A DNA stretch of 64,000 nucleotides from Taibaiella koreensis (GTDB lineage: Bacteria; Bacteroidota; Bacteroidia; Chitinophagales; Chitinophagaceae): NCBI RefSeq assembly GCF_003545715.1, contig NZ_QVNU01000003.1:124001-188000 (forward strand). The letters are read 5' to 3'. Below, in pieces: positions 45,343 through 53,479 of this stretch. The translations under genes were made by a program, and so were the position numbers. The notes beneath the pieces were generated by a model. That model searched no databases. It had not been told where the DNA came from and saw only the letters and a program-made list of their open reading frames with translations. Position 1 is the first letter of the stretch, and every line of letters starts with the position of its first letter.

Positions 45343-45539
45343 AAATGGCTTTTTATGTTCGGTTGCGGTTTGGTTTACTGGAATATATACCCCGGTCGGC
45401 ACGACCGACACCCTACTCCAAGTCCAGAGACGACCCGATAACAGGCAAACGTTGGGGGAGAAGTATAATTTATATCATATACCTGTTCCCCGGGATATTT
45501 GGACCGGCTGCTATGGTGTTAAGGACGCCTATAGTGCTA

Positions 45540-45567
45540 CAAGATAGAGAAATATTTCGAGGAACAA
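45540..45567 (-). promoter_or_regulatory. Putative promoter of the adhesin operon
   Basis: On the minus strand TTG (45565-45567) is followed after 18 bases by TATCTTG (45540-45546). This would give a leader of roughly 190 bases before the adhesin ATG, containing a GTCGGTCG/CGACCG hairpin whose role is unknown. Confidence 0.4.
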
Positions 45568-45585
45568 TACAGGCGGGCTTTCCGT

Positions 45586-46356
45586 TCAGAATTTTTCAAT
45601 GACGCCCAGGCCAAATAGCGCATAGTCGTACCGCACAGGATCGGTGGGGTCGAGCTGGCGCAGGCCGGCTGTGAGCTCGAGGGCTGCTTCCCAGTCATCC
45701 TGTTTGCGGCTCAGCAGATGGAGCCGGCGGGCTACCCGGGCTACGTGCACATCCAGCGGGCATACAAGCTGTGCCGGATTGATCTTGCGCCAGATGCCAA
45801 AGTCGACGGCACTATTGCGACGCACCATCCAGCGAAGGAACATATTCAGCCGCTTGCAGGCCGATTGTTTAGCCGGAGTAGAGATATGCTTCCGGGTACG
45901 CTCTGGCGCCATGGACGCAGCAAATACATAGTCGTGAAAGCCGCTGATTGCCTGTGTAATATCGGGGGATAAGGGGTTGATAAATTGTGAAAAAGCCGTC
46001 TCCAGTGTGTCATGATTGTGGAAATGCTGCCGGAGAAAATGAAGGAGCCAGAACAGGTCCGTCGCGTTGAAGGTACGGTGGACAAAGGTGAGCAGGGGTT
46101 TTAGATCGGCTTCGGTATGGTTGCGCACAAAGTCGTAGGGCGCGTTATCCATCGACTGCAGCAAACGGTTGCAACTGTTAATAATCGAGGTCCGGTTGCC
46201 CCAGGCAAAAAGTGCAGCAAAGAAGCCCGATATCTCGATATCCTGGAGCCGGTTGAAGCGATGAGGAATGCTCACGGGATCCTTAGCTATGAAATCGGGC
46301 TGGTCGTATTCGGCTACTTTACGATCCAGCATTTGCTTCAGCACGGTGGTATTCAT
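45586..46356 (-). CDS. TIGR02757 family protein (DUF2400)
   Basis: A 256-residue protein of the TIGR02757/DUF2400 family, common in Bacteroidetes and without an assigned function. Family landmarks include PVSIPHRFNRLQDIEISGFF, AALFAWGNRTSIINSC, the RRNSAVDFGIWRKI segment and the closing DPVRYDYALFGLGV. The fold is helical. The start is ATG 46356 rather than an upstream in-frame ATG at 46371, which lies in the terminator of the neighbouring gene. It follows the cyclophilin gene in the same direction but across a terminator. Confidence 0.88.
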   Translation of the reverse strand: MNTTVLKQMLDRKVAEYDQPDFIAKDPVSIPHRFNRLQDIEISGFFAALFAWGNRTSIINSCNRLLQSMDNAPYDFVRNHTEADLKPLLTFVHRTFNATDLFWLLHFLRQHFHNHDTLETAFSQFINPLSPDITQAISGFHDYVFAASMAPERTRKHISTPAKQSACKRLNMFLRWMVRRNSAVDFGIWRKINPAQLVCPLDVHVARVARRLHLLSRKQDDWEAALELTAGLRQLDPTDPVRYDYALFGLGVIEKF

Positions 46357-46370
46357 CTCCCGAAGAAACA

Positions 46371-46406
46371 AAAAAACTTCCGGAGAATGCTCACCGGAAG
46401 TTTTTT
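46371..46406 (-). terminator. Terminator of the cyclophilin gene
   Basis: A perfect 13-bp stem AAAAAACTTCCGG / CCGGAAGTTTTTT (46371-46383 with 46394-46406), giving a T-run on the minus strand 16 bases after the cyclophilin stop. Confidence 0.85.
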
Positions 46407-46421
46407 GAACGCAGGCATTTT

Positions 46422-47084
46422 TTATATCCAGAAGAATAAAAACTTCTTTTTAACCCTGAGCTTCAGTATTTTCTGATCCTCTTTAGGGCGATCCATGCCA
46501 TCGCGGGGCTGTTTTACAATTTTGTCTACAATATCCATGCCGCTGGTTACTTCGCCATACACAGTATAATTGCCATCCAGGTGAGGCGTGCCGCCGATGG
46601 TGCGATAGAGTGCGCGTTGCTCCGGCGTATACTGTTGGCCGGTACGTTTGCTGATATTGTCCAGGTCGGCATCCGTAAATTTCTTACCCACGGTAATATA
46701 GAACTGGCACCCGGAAGACGATTTCTCGGGATTGTTATCGCGTGCTGCAGCCAGTACGCCGCGTTTATGGATATTCCCGGGTTTTATTTCTGCGGGAACC
46801 AGGTAACCTGTACTACCATTACCCAGCGGAGCGCCGGGCTTGGCCGTTTTGGAATCGGGATCACCGCCCTGGATCATAAAGTCGGGGATCACACGATGGA
46901 AAAGCGTACCGTCATAAAAATGACTTTTGGCCAGCTTGACAAAATTGTCCCTGTGCTTGGGTGTATTGTCGTAAAGAAATAATTCGATCTTGCCGTATGT
47001 AGTCGTAATTACAGCACGGTATTTCTGTGCAAAAGCGGTGCAGCACAGCAGCACCAGACAAAGGGAAAATAAAAGTTTCTTCAT
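46422..47084 (-). CDS. Cyclophilin-type peptidyl-prolyl isomerase
   Basis: A 220-residue exported cyclophilin that speeds cis-trans isomerisation of prolyl bonds. A signal peptide (LLFSLCLVLLCCTAFA-Q) is followed by the domain opening ITTTYGKIELFLYDNTPKHRDNF. The active-site arginine and glutamine are in FHRVIPDFMIQGGDP; SSGCQFYITVGK and NYTVYGEVTSGMDIVDKI follow. An insertion of about 30 residues (ADLDNISKRTGQQYTPEQRA) lies before the last part, as in several Bacteroidetes forms. It probably acts in the periplasm. The tssF gene ends 32 bases upstream. Confidence 0.92.
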   Translation of the reverse strand: MKKLLFSLCLVLLCCTAFAQKYRAVITTTYGKIELFLYDNTPKHRDNFVKLAKSHFYDGTLFHRVIPDFMIQGGDPDSKTAKPGAPLGNGSTGYLVPAEIKPGNIHKRGVLAAARDNNPEKSSSGCQFYITVGKKFTDADLDNISKRTGQQYTPEQRALYRTIGGTPHLDGNYTVYGEVTSGMDIVDKIVKQPRDGMDRPKEDQKILKLRVKKKFLFFWI

Positions 47085-47116
47085 CGGTTATCGGTAGTCC
47101 TTTTAAAATAGTGGCC

Positions 47117-48940
47117 TTATTGCAGCACCAACCGGAAAGGATATACCGGAGAGGCATGCAAGCTGAGATAATATTCCAGCTCCCGGCAAAGATAGCCGAC
47201 CTCGTCTTGCTCCGAATCGCTATGCCGGGGCGCTAATGTAAGAAAAATATCAATGGAGCGTTGAAATCCCTGGTTGGGGCCTACTCCTGGCTGCACGCCC
47301 TTCCGCACCGCTATTTTTTTGATCCTGTCGCCCAGCAACTGGTAGCTCAGCAGCTTTACATCCTCGGCACTTATGATCTTCCCTCCCGATGCCAGCTGTC
47401 GTTGAAGAATGTATTTTTTTTCTGCATCGGAGATCGTCGATTTTCCACCGGTAACATTGGTCAGCGTAAAGGCGCTGCGCGAAGGTGTGAGCGTATGATT
47501 GAATGCGGTAAGCGATGTGCCGGCCTTGACCACATGTGCTTCTGTACCGTTAGTGGTCCAGTAGCTTACCGTTATCGACTCTCCTGCAGCTTTAGGCTTC
47601 AGCAACAGGTAATGCAAGGCCTCCTTTTTATCACGGGCCACCTGCATCTGATCCTCAAGCCGCGCCAGTATGCGCGTAATTTCCCGCAGGCGCGCCAGCA
47701 CAAATTCATTACTCATACGGCTAAAGTAGGCGCTTTCATCCCGGATGGCCTCCGTTAGGCTGCCTATGATCTCGCGCACCTCCCGGGCGTTCGTTTTGCC
47801 TACGCCGCCATGGCGCACGATCGCTTCGCCTTCTTCCACCTGACGGCCGCCGGCCGAGCTGTTGATCCGGTATTTTCCGCCCGGGGAGCCGGTAACGTCC
47901 TGCAGGTCAAGGAAGCTGCCCTCTATGGGCATAGGTACTATATTAACCCGGCTGTCGGTACGGTGATGCAGGGTATTGAGCGACCGGTTGATCACCGGGA
48001 ACGCATTAATGCTGCAATGCAGCCTGTCAAGCGTCTCTTGCTGGAACATACGTCCCAGGACAATCCGGATAAAGACGAGGCCCTCGGCCTGGAGGCTTTG
48101 TAAAGTCTTTTCGGGCAGGCCGGTCCAGGCGCCGGGCATATCGCCCGGAACCGGTTGCAGGTCCCCGGCCAGGTTAACAAATTGGCGGGCATAAACGCCG
48201 GCTACCTGCCGGTGTACCTTACGGCTGTAGTGATAGCCGCCCGACAGCGCCTCTTCCAGGTTCAGCTCAAATTGGTATCCTTTATAATAACCGCTTTCCA
48301 GGCTAAGCGCCTGCTCCCCGGCATAAGCCTTTGCATGAAGCAGGCTGCTATAAAAAAGATCCGACTCGCTATGCCCTTTGAGATCAAAGAAAAGCTGCAG
48401 CCCTTTAAAGCTGTTTAATCCCTTCTCCGGCGTCAATGCCAGCCAAAGCTCGTTGGAAGCGCCGCTGTGGCCGGTATCACCGATCAGCTCTTTTTGACCG
48501 CTGGCTGTGAAGCGGTAAAATTTATGCCCGGCTTTCATATAGCCGAGATTGGTCTTAAGTAGCTGGAAGCTACCCACAGGCGTAAAATAGAAATCCCGGT
48601 TGTAGGCGGTCATGCCCGCCTGCTGAATACGCTGTGTGGTATAGAAGCGCGTGGTTTCATCAAGCATGGCCCTGGCTTCCACCGGCTGGGCCTGCATGAT
48701 GCAGGATCCCGGGTGGGCATTGATCATCGCTTCGGGCAGTATCAGTTCGGCCAGGCGATCGATGAGCCGGTTTTGCGTAGCGCTGATACCTGCGCCTATC
48801 TGCTCCAGCTCCCCGGCACAGGCCTCCAGTAGCAATAGGATCAGCGGATCAAAATTGGTCTCTATCTCTCCCTCCGGGATCTCCCAAAGCCTGGCAGCCG
48901 TTTTCAGCATGCGGTCCCTGATCTGTTCTTTTTTCAGCAT
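47117..48940 (-). CDS. tssF: Type VI secretion baseplate protein TssF
   Basis: A 607-residue baseplate subunit of the Bacteroidetes type VI secretion system (T6SS-iii class). The N-terminus has the TssF pattern: a helical opening (KKEQIRDRMLKTAARLW), a FDPLILLLLEACAGELEQI segment and RLIDRLAELILPEAM, followed by a long beta-rich body. In assembled systems TssF with TssE and TssG makes the wedge under the tail tube. The start is ATG 48940; an in-frame upstream extension to 49024 has no family likeness. It is directly preceded by tssE, but no tssG, sheath, Hcp, VgrG or membrane-complex gene is in the window. Confidence 0.75.
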   Translation of the reverse strand: MLKKEQIRDRMLKTAARLWEIPEGEIETNFDPLILLLLEACAGELEQIGAGISATQNRLIDRLAELILPEAMINAHPGSCIMQAQPVEARAMLDETTRFYTTQRIQQAGMTAYNRDFYFTPVGSFQLLKTNLGYMKAGHKFYRFTASGQKELIGDTGHSGASNELWLALTPEKGLNSFKGLQLFFDLKGHSESDLFYSSLLHAKAYAGEQALSLESGYYKGYQFELNLEEALSGGYHYSRKVHRQVAGVYARQFVNLAGDLQPVPGDMPGAWTGLPEKTLQSLQAEGLVFIRIVLGRMFQQETLDRLHCSINAFPVINRSLNTLHHRTDSRVNIVPMPIEGSFLDLQDVTGSPGGKYRINSSAGGRQVEEGEAIVRHGGVGKTNAREVREIIGSLTEAIRDESAYFSRMSNEFVLARLREITRILARLEDQMQVARDKKEALHYLLLKPKAAGESITVSYWTTNGTEAHVVKAGTSLTAFNHTLTPSRSAFTLTNVTGGKSTISDAEKKYILQRQLASGGKIISAEDVKLLSYQLLGDRIKKIAVRKGVQPGVGPNQGFQRSIDIFLTLAPRHSDSEQDEVGYLCRELEYYLSLHASPVYPFRLVLQ

Positions 48941-49016
48941 AACGGTTGAGCCTGTATTTTTGAAGTATTCGGAAAAATGAAATTCCCTGAAGGGAAAAGG
49001 AGGCCGGTCTGGTGCA

Positions 49017-49445
49017 TTAATCAAATGCCATAGGCCCTATAAAGAAGCCGGTGGCAAAACGGAAGGGCTCATTGCTACGGGCCAGGTTGCCCTGGACAAT
49101 GATCTCGATACGCCGACGGAGCCGTGTACCCACCGATTCGTTCACGGGGACCTGCTTTACATTAACCTCAACCACCACAGCCACCAGTCTTTTTTCATAA
49201 GCTGCAATCTGCCGTTGCAGCGAATCGATCACCATTTCTCTCCGGGCGTCGTTAGACAAATGAATGTCGTAATCGTGATCCCAGAATCCGGCGCCGTAAG
49301 CCGCGTCCTGCTTATGTTCTCCTGTTGTGGTCGTGATCAGCAGGTGCAGGTTACGGGCGATAGACTGCTGCGGGGTGCAGGTATCCAGTTTCCGCTTTTC
49401 GAAAAAGGGTTCGAATTTCAGGGGAAGCTTCAGGTATTCGGGCAT
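49017..49445 (-). CDS. tssE: Type VI secretion baseplate protein TssE (gp25-like)
   Basis: A 142-residue protein of the gp25/TssE family, a baseplate wedge component. Visible features are an N-terminal LKLPLKFEPFFE, the helix-rich QQSIARNLHLLITTTTGEHK, then the conserved GAGFWDHDYDIHLS, followed by the helix REMVIDSLQRQIAAYEKRL and a strand pair ending IEIIVQGNL. Its start is ATG 49445. It lies 76 bases upstream of tssF, and no other T6SS gene is seen around it, so this pair is separated from the rest of the system or the rest is absent. Confidence 0.75.
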   Translation of the reverse strand: MPEYLKLPLKFEPFFEKRKLDTCTPQQSIARNLHLLITTTTGEHKQDAAYGAGFWDHDYDIHLSNDARREMVIDSLQRQIAAYEKRLVAVVVEVNVKQVPVNESVGTRLRRRIEIIVQGNLARSNEPFRFATGFFIGPMAFD

Positions 49446-49544
49446 GGGAGGGGCTTTCGATACTACAAAGATAGCAGAAAGCCCGGCCGGCGGTATCGGT
49501 AAAAATACGTATTCTGTGTAGGCAGGCGCATGGCGGGCTCGAGC

Positions 49545-49586
49545 AACAAAAAGCCGCCTGGAAACGTCTTCCGGCGGCTTTTTGTT
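49545..49586. terminator. Terminator downstream of the 49604 gene
   Basis: A 14-bp stem AACAAAAAGCCGCC / GGCGGCTTTTTGTT (49545-49558 with 49573-49586) with T-rich tracts on both strands. It lies after the 49604-50266 gene and upstream of tssE. Confidence 0.85.
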
Positions 49587-49603
49587 TTGTAATCAAGAGG
49601 TTA

Positions 49604-50266
49604 TTAATCGTCTGTTTTGGCTTGCTTCATAAACTCGTCATTGGCTTCCTTGCCCCAGAAGGGCTTTGTGATATCGTCGTGTGATTCCTTTGCAAAAAGC
49701 CCTTCTGCTTTCTCAAAATATTCAAGCGATTTCTTTTTACCGCCGCCAAACATCTTGGGCGTGAAGAATACGCTGGTGGCTTTCAGGAAATAGATACGGG
49801 GGTTTTCCGCATTGTATTCCTTGGCCTTTTCCAGGTTGCTTTCAAATATCTTGCCGTATTTCTGCCAGCGCTTTTTGGGGTCCACACCCAGGCGGGCGTT
49901 GGCCAGCATAGCATTCAGTGCATACAACTCCGATTGCTGGCCTTTATCATTCTTGTCGGCCAGGGTGGTAGCCGTAGCCAGAAAGTCTTCGGCTTCATCC
50001 AGGTAGGCGTCCTTTTTGGCCTCGTCCTTTTCATCATAGTTGAGCATGATCTTGGACAATGCAGCATAGTAAGCGGCAGACCATTCGGTATTGAACTTTT
50101 TGGCAATCAGGCCCAGGCGGTTACTCTGGCCTATCTTTTCGGTCTGGTCCTTGCCATCGAAGAAAGCTTTAACGGAAGTACCCAGCGTTTGTTTGAATTC
50201 CTGGGCCGTCGCTGCGCCCGCAAACCCCATTACCAGTGCAAGAGAAAGTAAGAAACGTTTTGTCAT
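49604..50266 (-). CDS. Periplasmic TPR-like protein of unknown function
   Basis: A 220-residue protein with a signal peptide (MTKRFLLSLALVMGFAGAATA-Q) and a lysine- and glutamate-rich, almost wholly helical mature part that looks like TPR-type repeats (SAAYYAALSKIMLNYDEKDE, LEKAKEYNAENPRIYFLKAT, KKSLEYFEKAEGLFAKE). It is seen in Bacteroidetes as a conserved hypothetical. The start is ATG 50266. It has its own terminator and is divergent from the porin gene upstream. No specific function can be given. Confidence 0.65.
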   Translation of the reverse strand: MTKRFLLSLALVMGFAGAATAQEFKQTLGTSVKAFFDGKDQTEKIGQSNRLGLIAKKFNTEWSAAYYAALSKIMLNYDEKDEAKKDAYLDEAEDFLATATTLADKNDKGQQSELYALNAMLANARLGVDPKKRWQKYGKIFESNLEKAKEYNAENPRIYFLKATSVFFTPKMFGGGKKKSLEYFEKAEGLFAKESHDDITKPFWGKEANDEFMKQAKTDD

Positions 50267-50489
50267 TGTTTTGTTGTTTTTGAAATGATAAGGCAAAACT
50301 AAATGAAGCCGGGTTCACTTAGATATAATGTTTCGGTAAATACGGGGGAAACTTCGGCGAAACGGTTATGTGCTCAGGCGGGGTGCCGGCCGTTTTCTGC
50401 TTCCGATTTTGTAATAGTATTGTCATTTCTGTCAATACCGGCCGTTTTCTGGTGAAACTTTGTTTCCTTTGCGGCCGAAATTTTCTAAA

Positions 50490-51782
50490 ATGCCGAGGTC
50501 TACCTTAAAAAAAGCGCTGCTGGGAATAAGTCTCCTGCAGCTCAGTTTTGCCGCTACTGCACAACAAGATACAGAGCAGAAAGAGAAGATCAGGAGCGGC
50601 ATGACCCCGGCCCAGCAGCTGATCGCCAATACGGGAGAAGACCTGCTCACCGGCGGTAACGCCGATCATGCCCAGACCGTGATCTCAGGCTACGGCCAGG
50701 CTTCTTACCAGCGCAATTTCCAATATAAAACATCTACGGTAAACCTCGACAGGGTTGTCCTGTTCGTAGGCCATCAATTCAACAACCGCATCGCTTTCTT
50801 TTCCGAGCTGGAGATCGCCGATGCCCGCGTAGAGGGCGGGAAGCCCAAAGGCGAGATCGGGATGGAACAGGCGTATCTTAAGTTCAGCCTCAACCCCCGG
50901 CAATATATCGTAGCAGGCCTTTTTCTGCCGCGACTCGGTATCCTCAACGAGAATCACCTGCCCACCAACTTCAATGGGGTGGAGCGTCCGCTGGTGGAAC
51001 AGCTGGTGATCCCTTCCACCTGGCGGGAGCTGGGCGTGGGTTTTTACGGACAAATGAGCACCTTACCCATTGCTTACAGCATTGCCGTTGTGAATGGCCT
51101 CGATGCCTCCTCTTTTACCCACGGCACCGGGATCGCCGATGGTGAAGGTGGCGGGCAGCGCTCCAGCGGCAACAACCTGGCGGCAACAGCTTCGATAAAA
51201 GCATTTGTAGGTGACTTCCAGGTACAGGTGGCTGGCTATGCAGGCGGTACCATAGGTATCAGCAGCTATACGGCCGACAGCCTGCACATGACCTCGGGTA
51301 TGCTGGCCGCACCCATATACCTGGGTGAAGCCGACGTACAGTATTCGGCCCATGGCTTCAGCGCCAAAATACTCGGCAGCTATATTTCTTATCCTAAAGC
51401 AGGCGATATCAACCGCAGCTATGCCAACAATACGCCATCGGCGATGTACGGCGTCTATGCCGAGCTGGGCTATAATCTTTTTGAAACGATCAAAAGCGAA
51501 AAGTTCGAAAACAAGCAATTGATCGCTTTTGCCCGCTACGAGAAGCTGGATCTCAATGCCTCAATCCCGACCAATGGAATTTACGACGGCACCCTGAAGC
51601 AGTCGCACCTGATCGCGGGGCTCAACTTCATGCCCATTCCTAATATAACGGTTAAGGCCGATGTAAGGCTGACCAATACCGGTCCCTTCAATAAGGCCTT
51701 ATTGATCAATCCGCCGCCGGTCATCAGGCCTTATGCAGAGAACAATACTTTCCTGAATATCGGTATCGGTTATTCTTTTTAA
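50490..51782 (+). CDS. Outer-membrane porin-like protein
   Basis: A 430-residue beta-barrel protein. The signal peptide (LLGISLLQLSFAATA-Q) precedes a short soluble stretch and then a long series of amphipathic strands (VVLFVGHQFNNRIAFFSEL, QAYLKFSLNPRQYIVAGLF, MPIPNITVKADVRL), ending in F after LNIGIGYSF as outer-membrane barrels do. It resembles the porin family found with electron-transfer or phosphate-related genes, but the substrate cannot be named. It is the first gene of a probable operon with the Rieske, imelysin and di-haem genes, starting ten bases before the Rieske gene. The start is ATG 50490. Confidence 0.75.
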   Translation: MPRSTLKKALLGISLLQLSFAATAQQDTEQKEKIRSGMTPAQQLIANTGEDLLTGGNADHAQTVISGYGQASYQRNFQYKTSTVNLDRVVLFVGHQFNNRIAFFSELEIADARVEGGKPKGEIGMEQAYLKFSLNPRQYIVAGLFLPRLGILNENHLPTNFNGVERPLVEQLVIPSTWRELGVGFYGQMSTLPIAYSIAVVNGLDASSFTHGTGIADGEGGGQRSSGNNLAATASIKAFVGDFQVQVAGYAGGTIGISSYTADSLHMTSGMLAAPIYLGEADVQYSAHGFSAKILGSYISYPKAGDINRSYANNTPSAMYGVYAELGYNLFETIKSEKFENKQLIAFARYEKLDLNASIPTNGIYDGTLKQSHLIAGLNFMPIPNITVKADVRLTNTGPFNKALLINPPPVIRPYAENNTFLNIGIGYSF

Positions 51783-51792
51783 CGAAGTAGCT

Positions 51793-52227
51793 ATGAACCG
51801 GAGAAGCTTTCTGAAACAATCTTGCGGCGCCTGTGCAGCGATGAGCCTGGGCGCCCTGCTGGGCTCTTCCCTGCTGGAATCATGCGGAAGCACCGGTTTG
51901 GGTGTGCTGAAGGCTTCGCAGACCGATGGCAAAGTGAGCATACCGCTGACCCAGTTCGATGGGGGGCACAGCTTCCAGCTGCTGCGGGTCAGTAACTATA
52001 ATTACGATATCGCCGTACAGAAGAAGGATGATGGTACCTATTCAGCTATGCTGCTTATGTGTACGCATGCCAGGCACCCGCTCACCAAAGCCGGCAGCGG
52101 CTACTATTGCACCCTGCATGGCAGCAAATTCGCCGCCGATGGTAAAGTGGAGAAAGGGCCGGCTTCGAAGCCTATGGTACACCTGCCGGCAATAGTAGCG
52201 GGCGATCAGCTGGTAGTGACTTTATAA
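51793..52227 (+). CDS. Rieske [2Fe-2S] protein, small
   Basis: A 144-residue Rieske-type iron-sulfur protein. The cluster ligands are visible as C90-T-H92 and C106-T-L-H109 (MCTHARHP and YYCTLHGSKF). The N-terminus has a twin-arginine motif (NRRSFLKQ) and a hydrophobic segment with LLESC, so export by Tat and possibly lipid attachment are likely. It is shorter than cytochrome bc Rieske subunits and has no bc partner here; in this position it may pass electrons in the periplasm to or from the di-haem oxidoreductase. It starts ten bases after the porin stop. Confidence 0.88.
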   Translation: MNRRSFLKQSCGACAAMSLGALLGSSLLESCGSTGLGVLKASQTDGKVSIPLTQFDGGHSFQLLRVSNYNYDIAVQKKDDGTYSAMLLMCTHARHPLTKAGSGYYCTLHGSKFAADGKVEKGPASKPMVHLPAIVAGDQLVVTL

Positions 52228-52269
52228 GAATAACAAAGTATTTTTTTGAAACACCCATACACATTCCAG

Positions 52270-53388
52270 ATGATGAAAAAATATGTCCTGCTCGGCTTTG
52301 CCGGCGCTGCGCTGCTGACGGCAACCATGACGGGTTGTAAATCGGATTCCGATCCCCAGCCCGCTGAAGATTTTAACCAGCTGAAGAGCCTGGTGCTCTC
52401 CGACTTTGTCAATGTAGTTGGCAATCCGCTGTACGCCGATTTTAAGGCCAAAGCGACGGAGCTTGACAACGCGGTGAAGGCGCTGGCTGCCAATCCTACA
52501 CCGGCCAACCTGGAAGCGGCGCGTACCGCCTGGAAAGCTGTCCGCGTGATATGGGAACAAAGCGAAGGTTTCCTGATAGGACCTGTAGAAGACGATAATT
52601 ACGATCCGTACATGGATACCTGGCCTACCGATAAGACCCGCATGAACGATCTGCTGGCCGGTACCCAGGCGCTTACCGTGGAATACCTTGCCGGTCTCGA
52701 TAATCCCGATGAAGAAGCCGAGCTGACCCTGAGAGGCTTCCACCCCCTGGAATATATGCTGTGGGGAGCCGACGGCAACAAGCAGGCCGCTGCGCTTACT
52801 GCCAGGGAAAAAGAATATATGACTGCCCTGTCGGCCGATGTGCTTAATAACGTGAACAAGCTTCAGGCAAGCTGGTTGCCGGGTGCTACCTATTTCGGAA
52901 AAGAGTTGATGACCCCTGGCGCAGGCAGCCGCTACGAGAACAAGCGGGATGCCCTGGAAGCCCTGGCCAATGCCCTTATCGATATTTGCAGCGAAGTAGG
53001 TGAGAGCAAAATGGTAGAGCCTTTCCAGCCCAATAACCCTGCACAGGCCGATAGCACCATATCCGAGTCACCTTATTCGCACAACTCGATCACCGACTTC
53101 CGCAACAATATTATCGGCGCACGCAATGTATACCTTTGTACTTATGGCGCCAATGGCGGCAAGAGCCTCAGCGACCTGGTGAAAGCCAATAAGGCCGCGT
53201 TGGATCAAACGATCAGGCAGAAGTTCGAAGTGGCCATCAACTCTTTCGACGGCATTACCACCACCTTTGAGCAGGCGATCTATACACAGCGCAACCAGGT
53301 GCAAAATACACTCACAGCCCTGCAGTCGTTGAAAGAAACACTGGAAGGAGAGCTGGTGCCTTATATTACGCAGTATGTAACCGATTAG
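52270..53388 (+). CDS. Imelysin family lipoprotein
   Basis: A 372-residue lipoprotein: a signal with lipobox-like LTATMTGC (C23), followed by an imelysin-type helical protein. The GxHxxE motif typical of imelysins (G156-F-H158-P-L-E161, in LRGFHPLEYMLWG) is present, and the YENKRDALEALANALI part continues the fold. Imelysins are associated with iron uptake or insulin-binding-like proteins in other bacteria and commonly sit beside di-haem oxidoreductases, as here. The start is ATG 52270; 52273 is also possible. It is followed by a terminator-like hairpin before the next gene. Confidence 0.87.
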   Translation: MMKKYVLLGFAGAALLTATMTGCKSDSDPQPAEDFNQLKSLVLSDFVNVVGNPLYADFKAKATELDNAVKALAANPTPANLEAARTAWKAVRVIWEQSEGFLIGPVEDDNYDPYMDTWPTDKTRMNDLLAGTQALTVEYLAGLDNPDEEAELTLRGFHPLEYMLWGADGNKQAAALTAREKEYMTALSADVLNNVNKLQASWLPGATYFGKELMTPGAGSRYENKRDALEALANALIDICSEVGESKMVEPFQPNNPAQADSTISESPYSHNSITDFRNNIIGARNVYLCTYGANGGKSLSDLVKANKAALDQTIRQKFEVAINSFDGITTTFEQAIYTQRNQVQNTLTALQSLKETLEGELVPYITQYVTD

Positions 53389-53435
53389 TGCTTGCGTGTT
53401 CAACAGACCATATAGTTGTTGTTTTTTATAATCAT

Positions 53436-53470
53436 CCTGGCGGCACGCTTCCTGTGCTGCCGGGATTTTT
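53436..53470 (+). terminator. Terminator-like hairpin before the di-haem gene
   Basis: An 11-bp stem with two G-T pairs (53436-53446 with 53454-53464), a seven-base loop and a T5 run, ending nine bases before the di-haem oxidoreductase ATG. It could end imelysin transcription or act as an attenuator. Confidence 0.7.
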
Positions 53471-53479
53471 AGCTCAGAA

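Noticed and set aside
45586-46356. TIGR02757 protein as a DNA glycosylase because of its helical pattern
   Set aside because: It resembles the family only and shows no HhH-GPD catalytic motif I can point to; function is left open.
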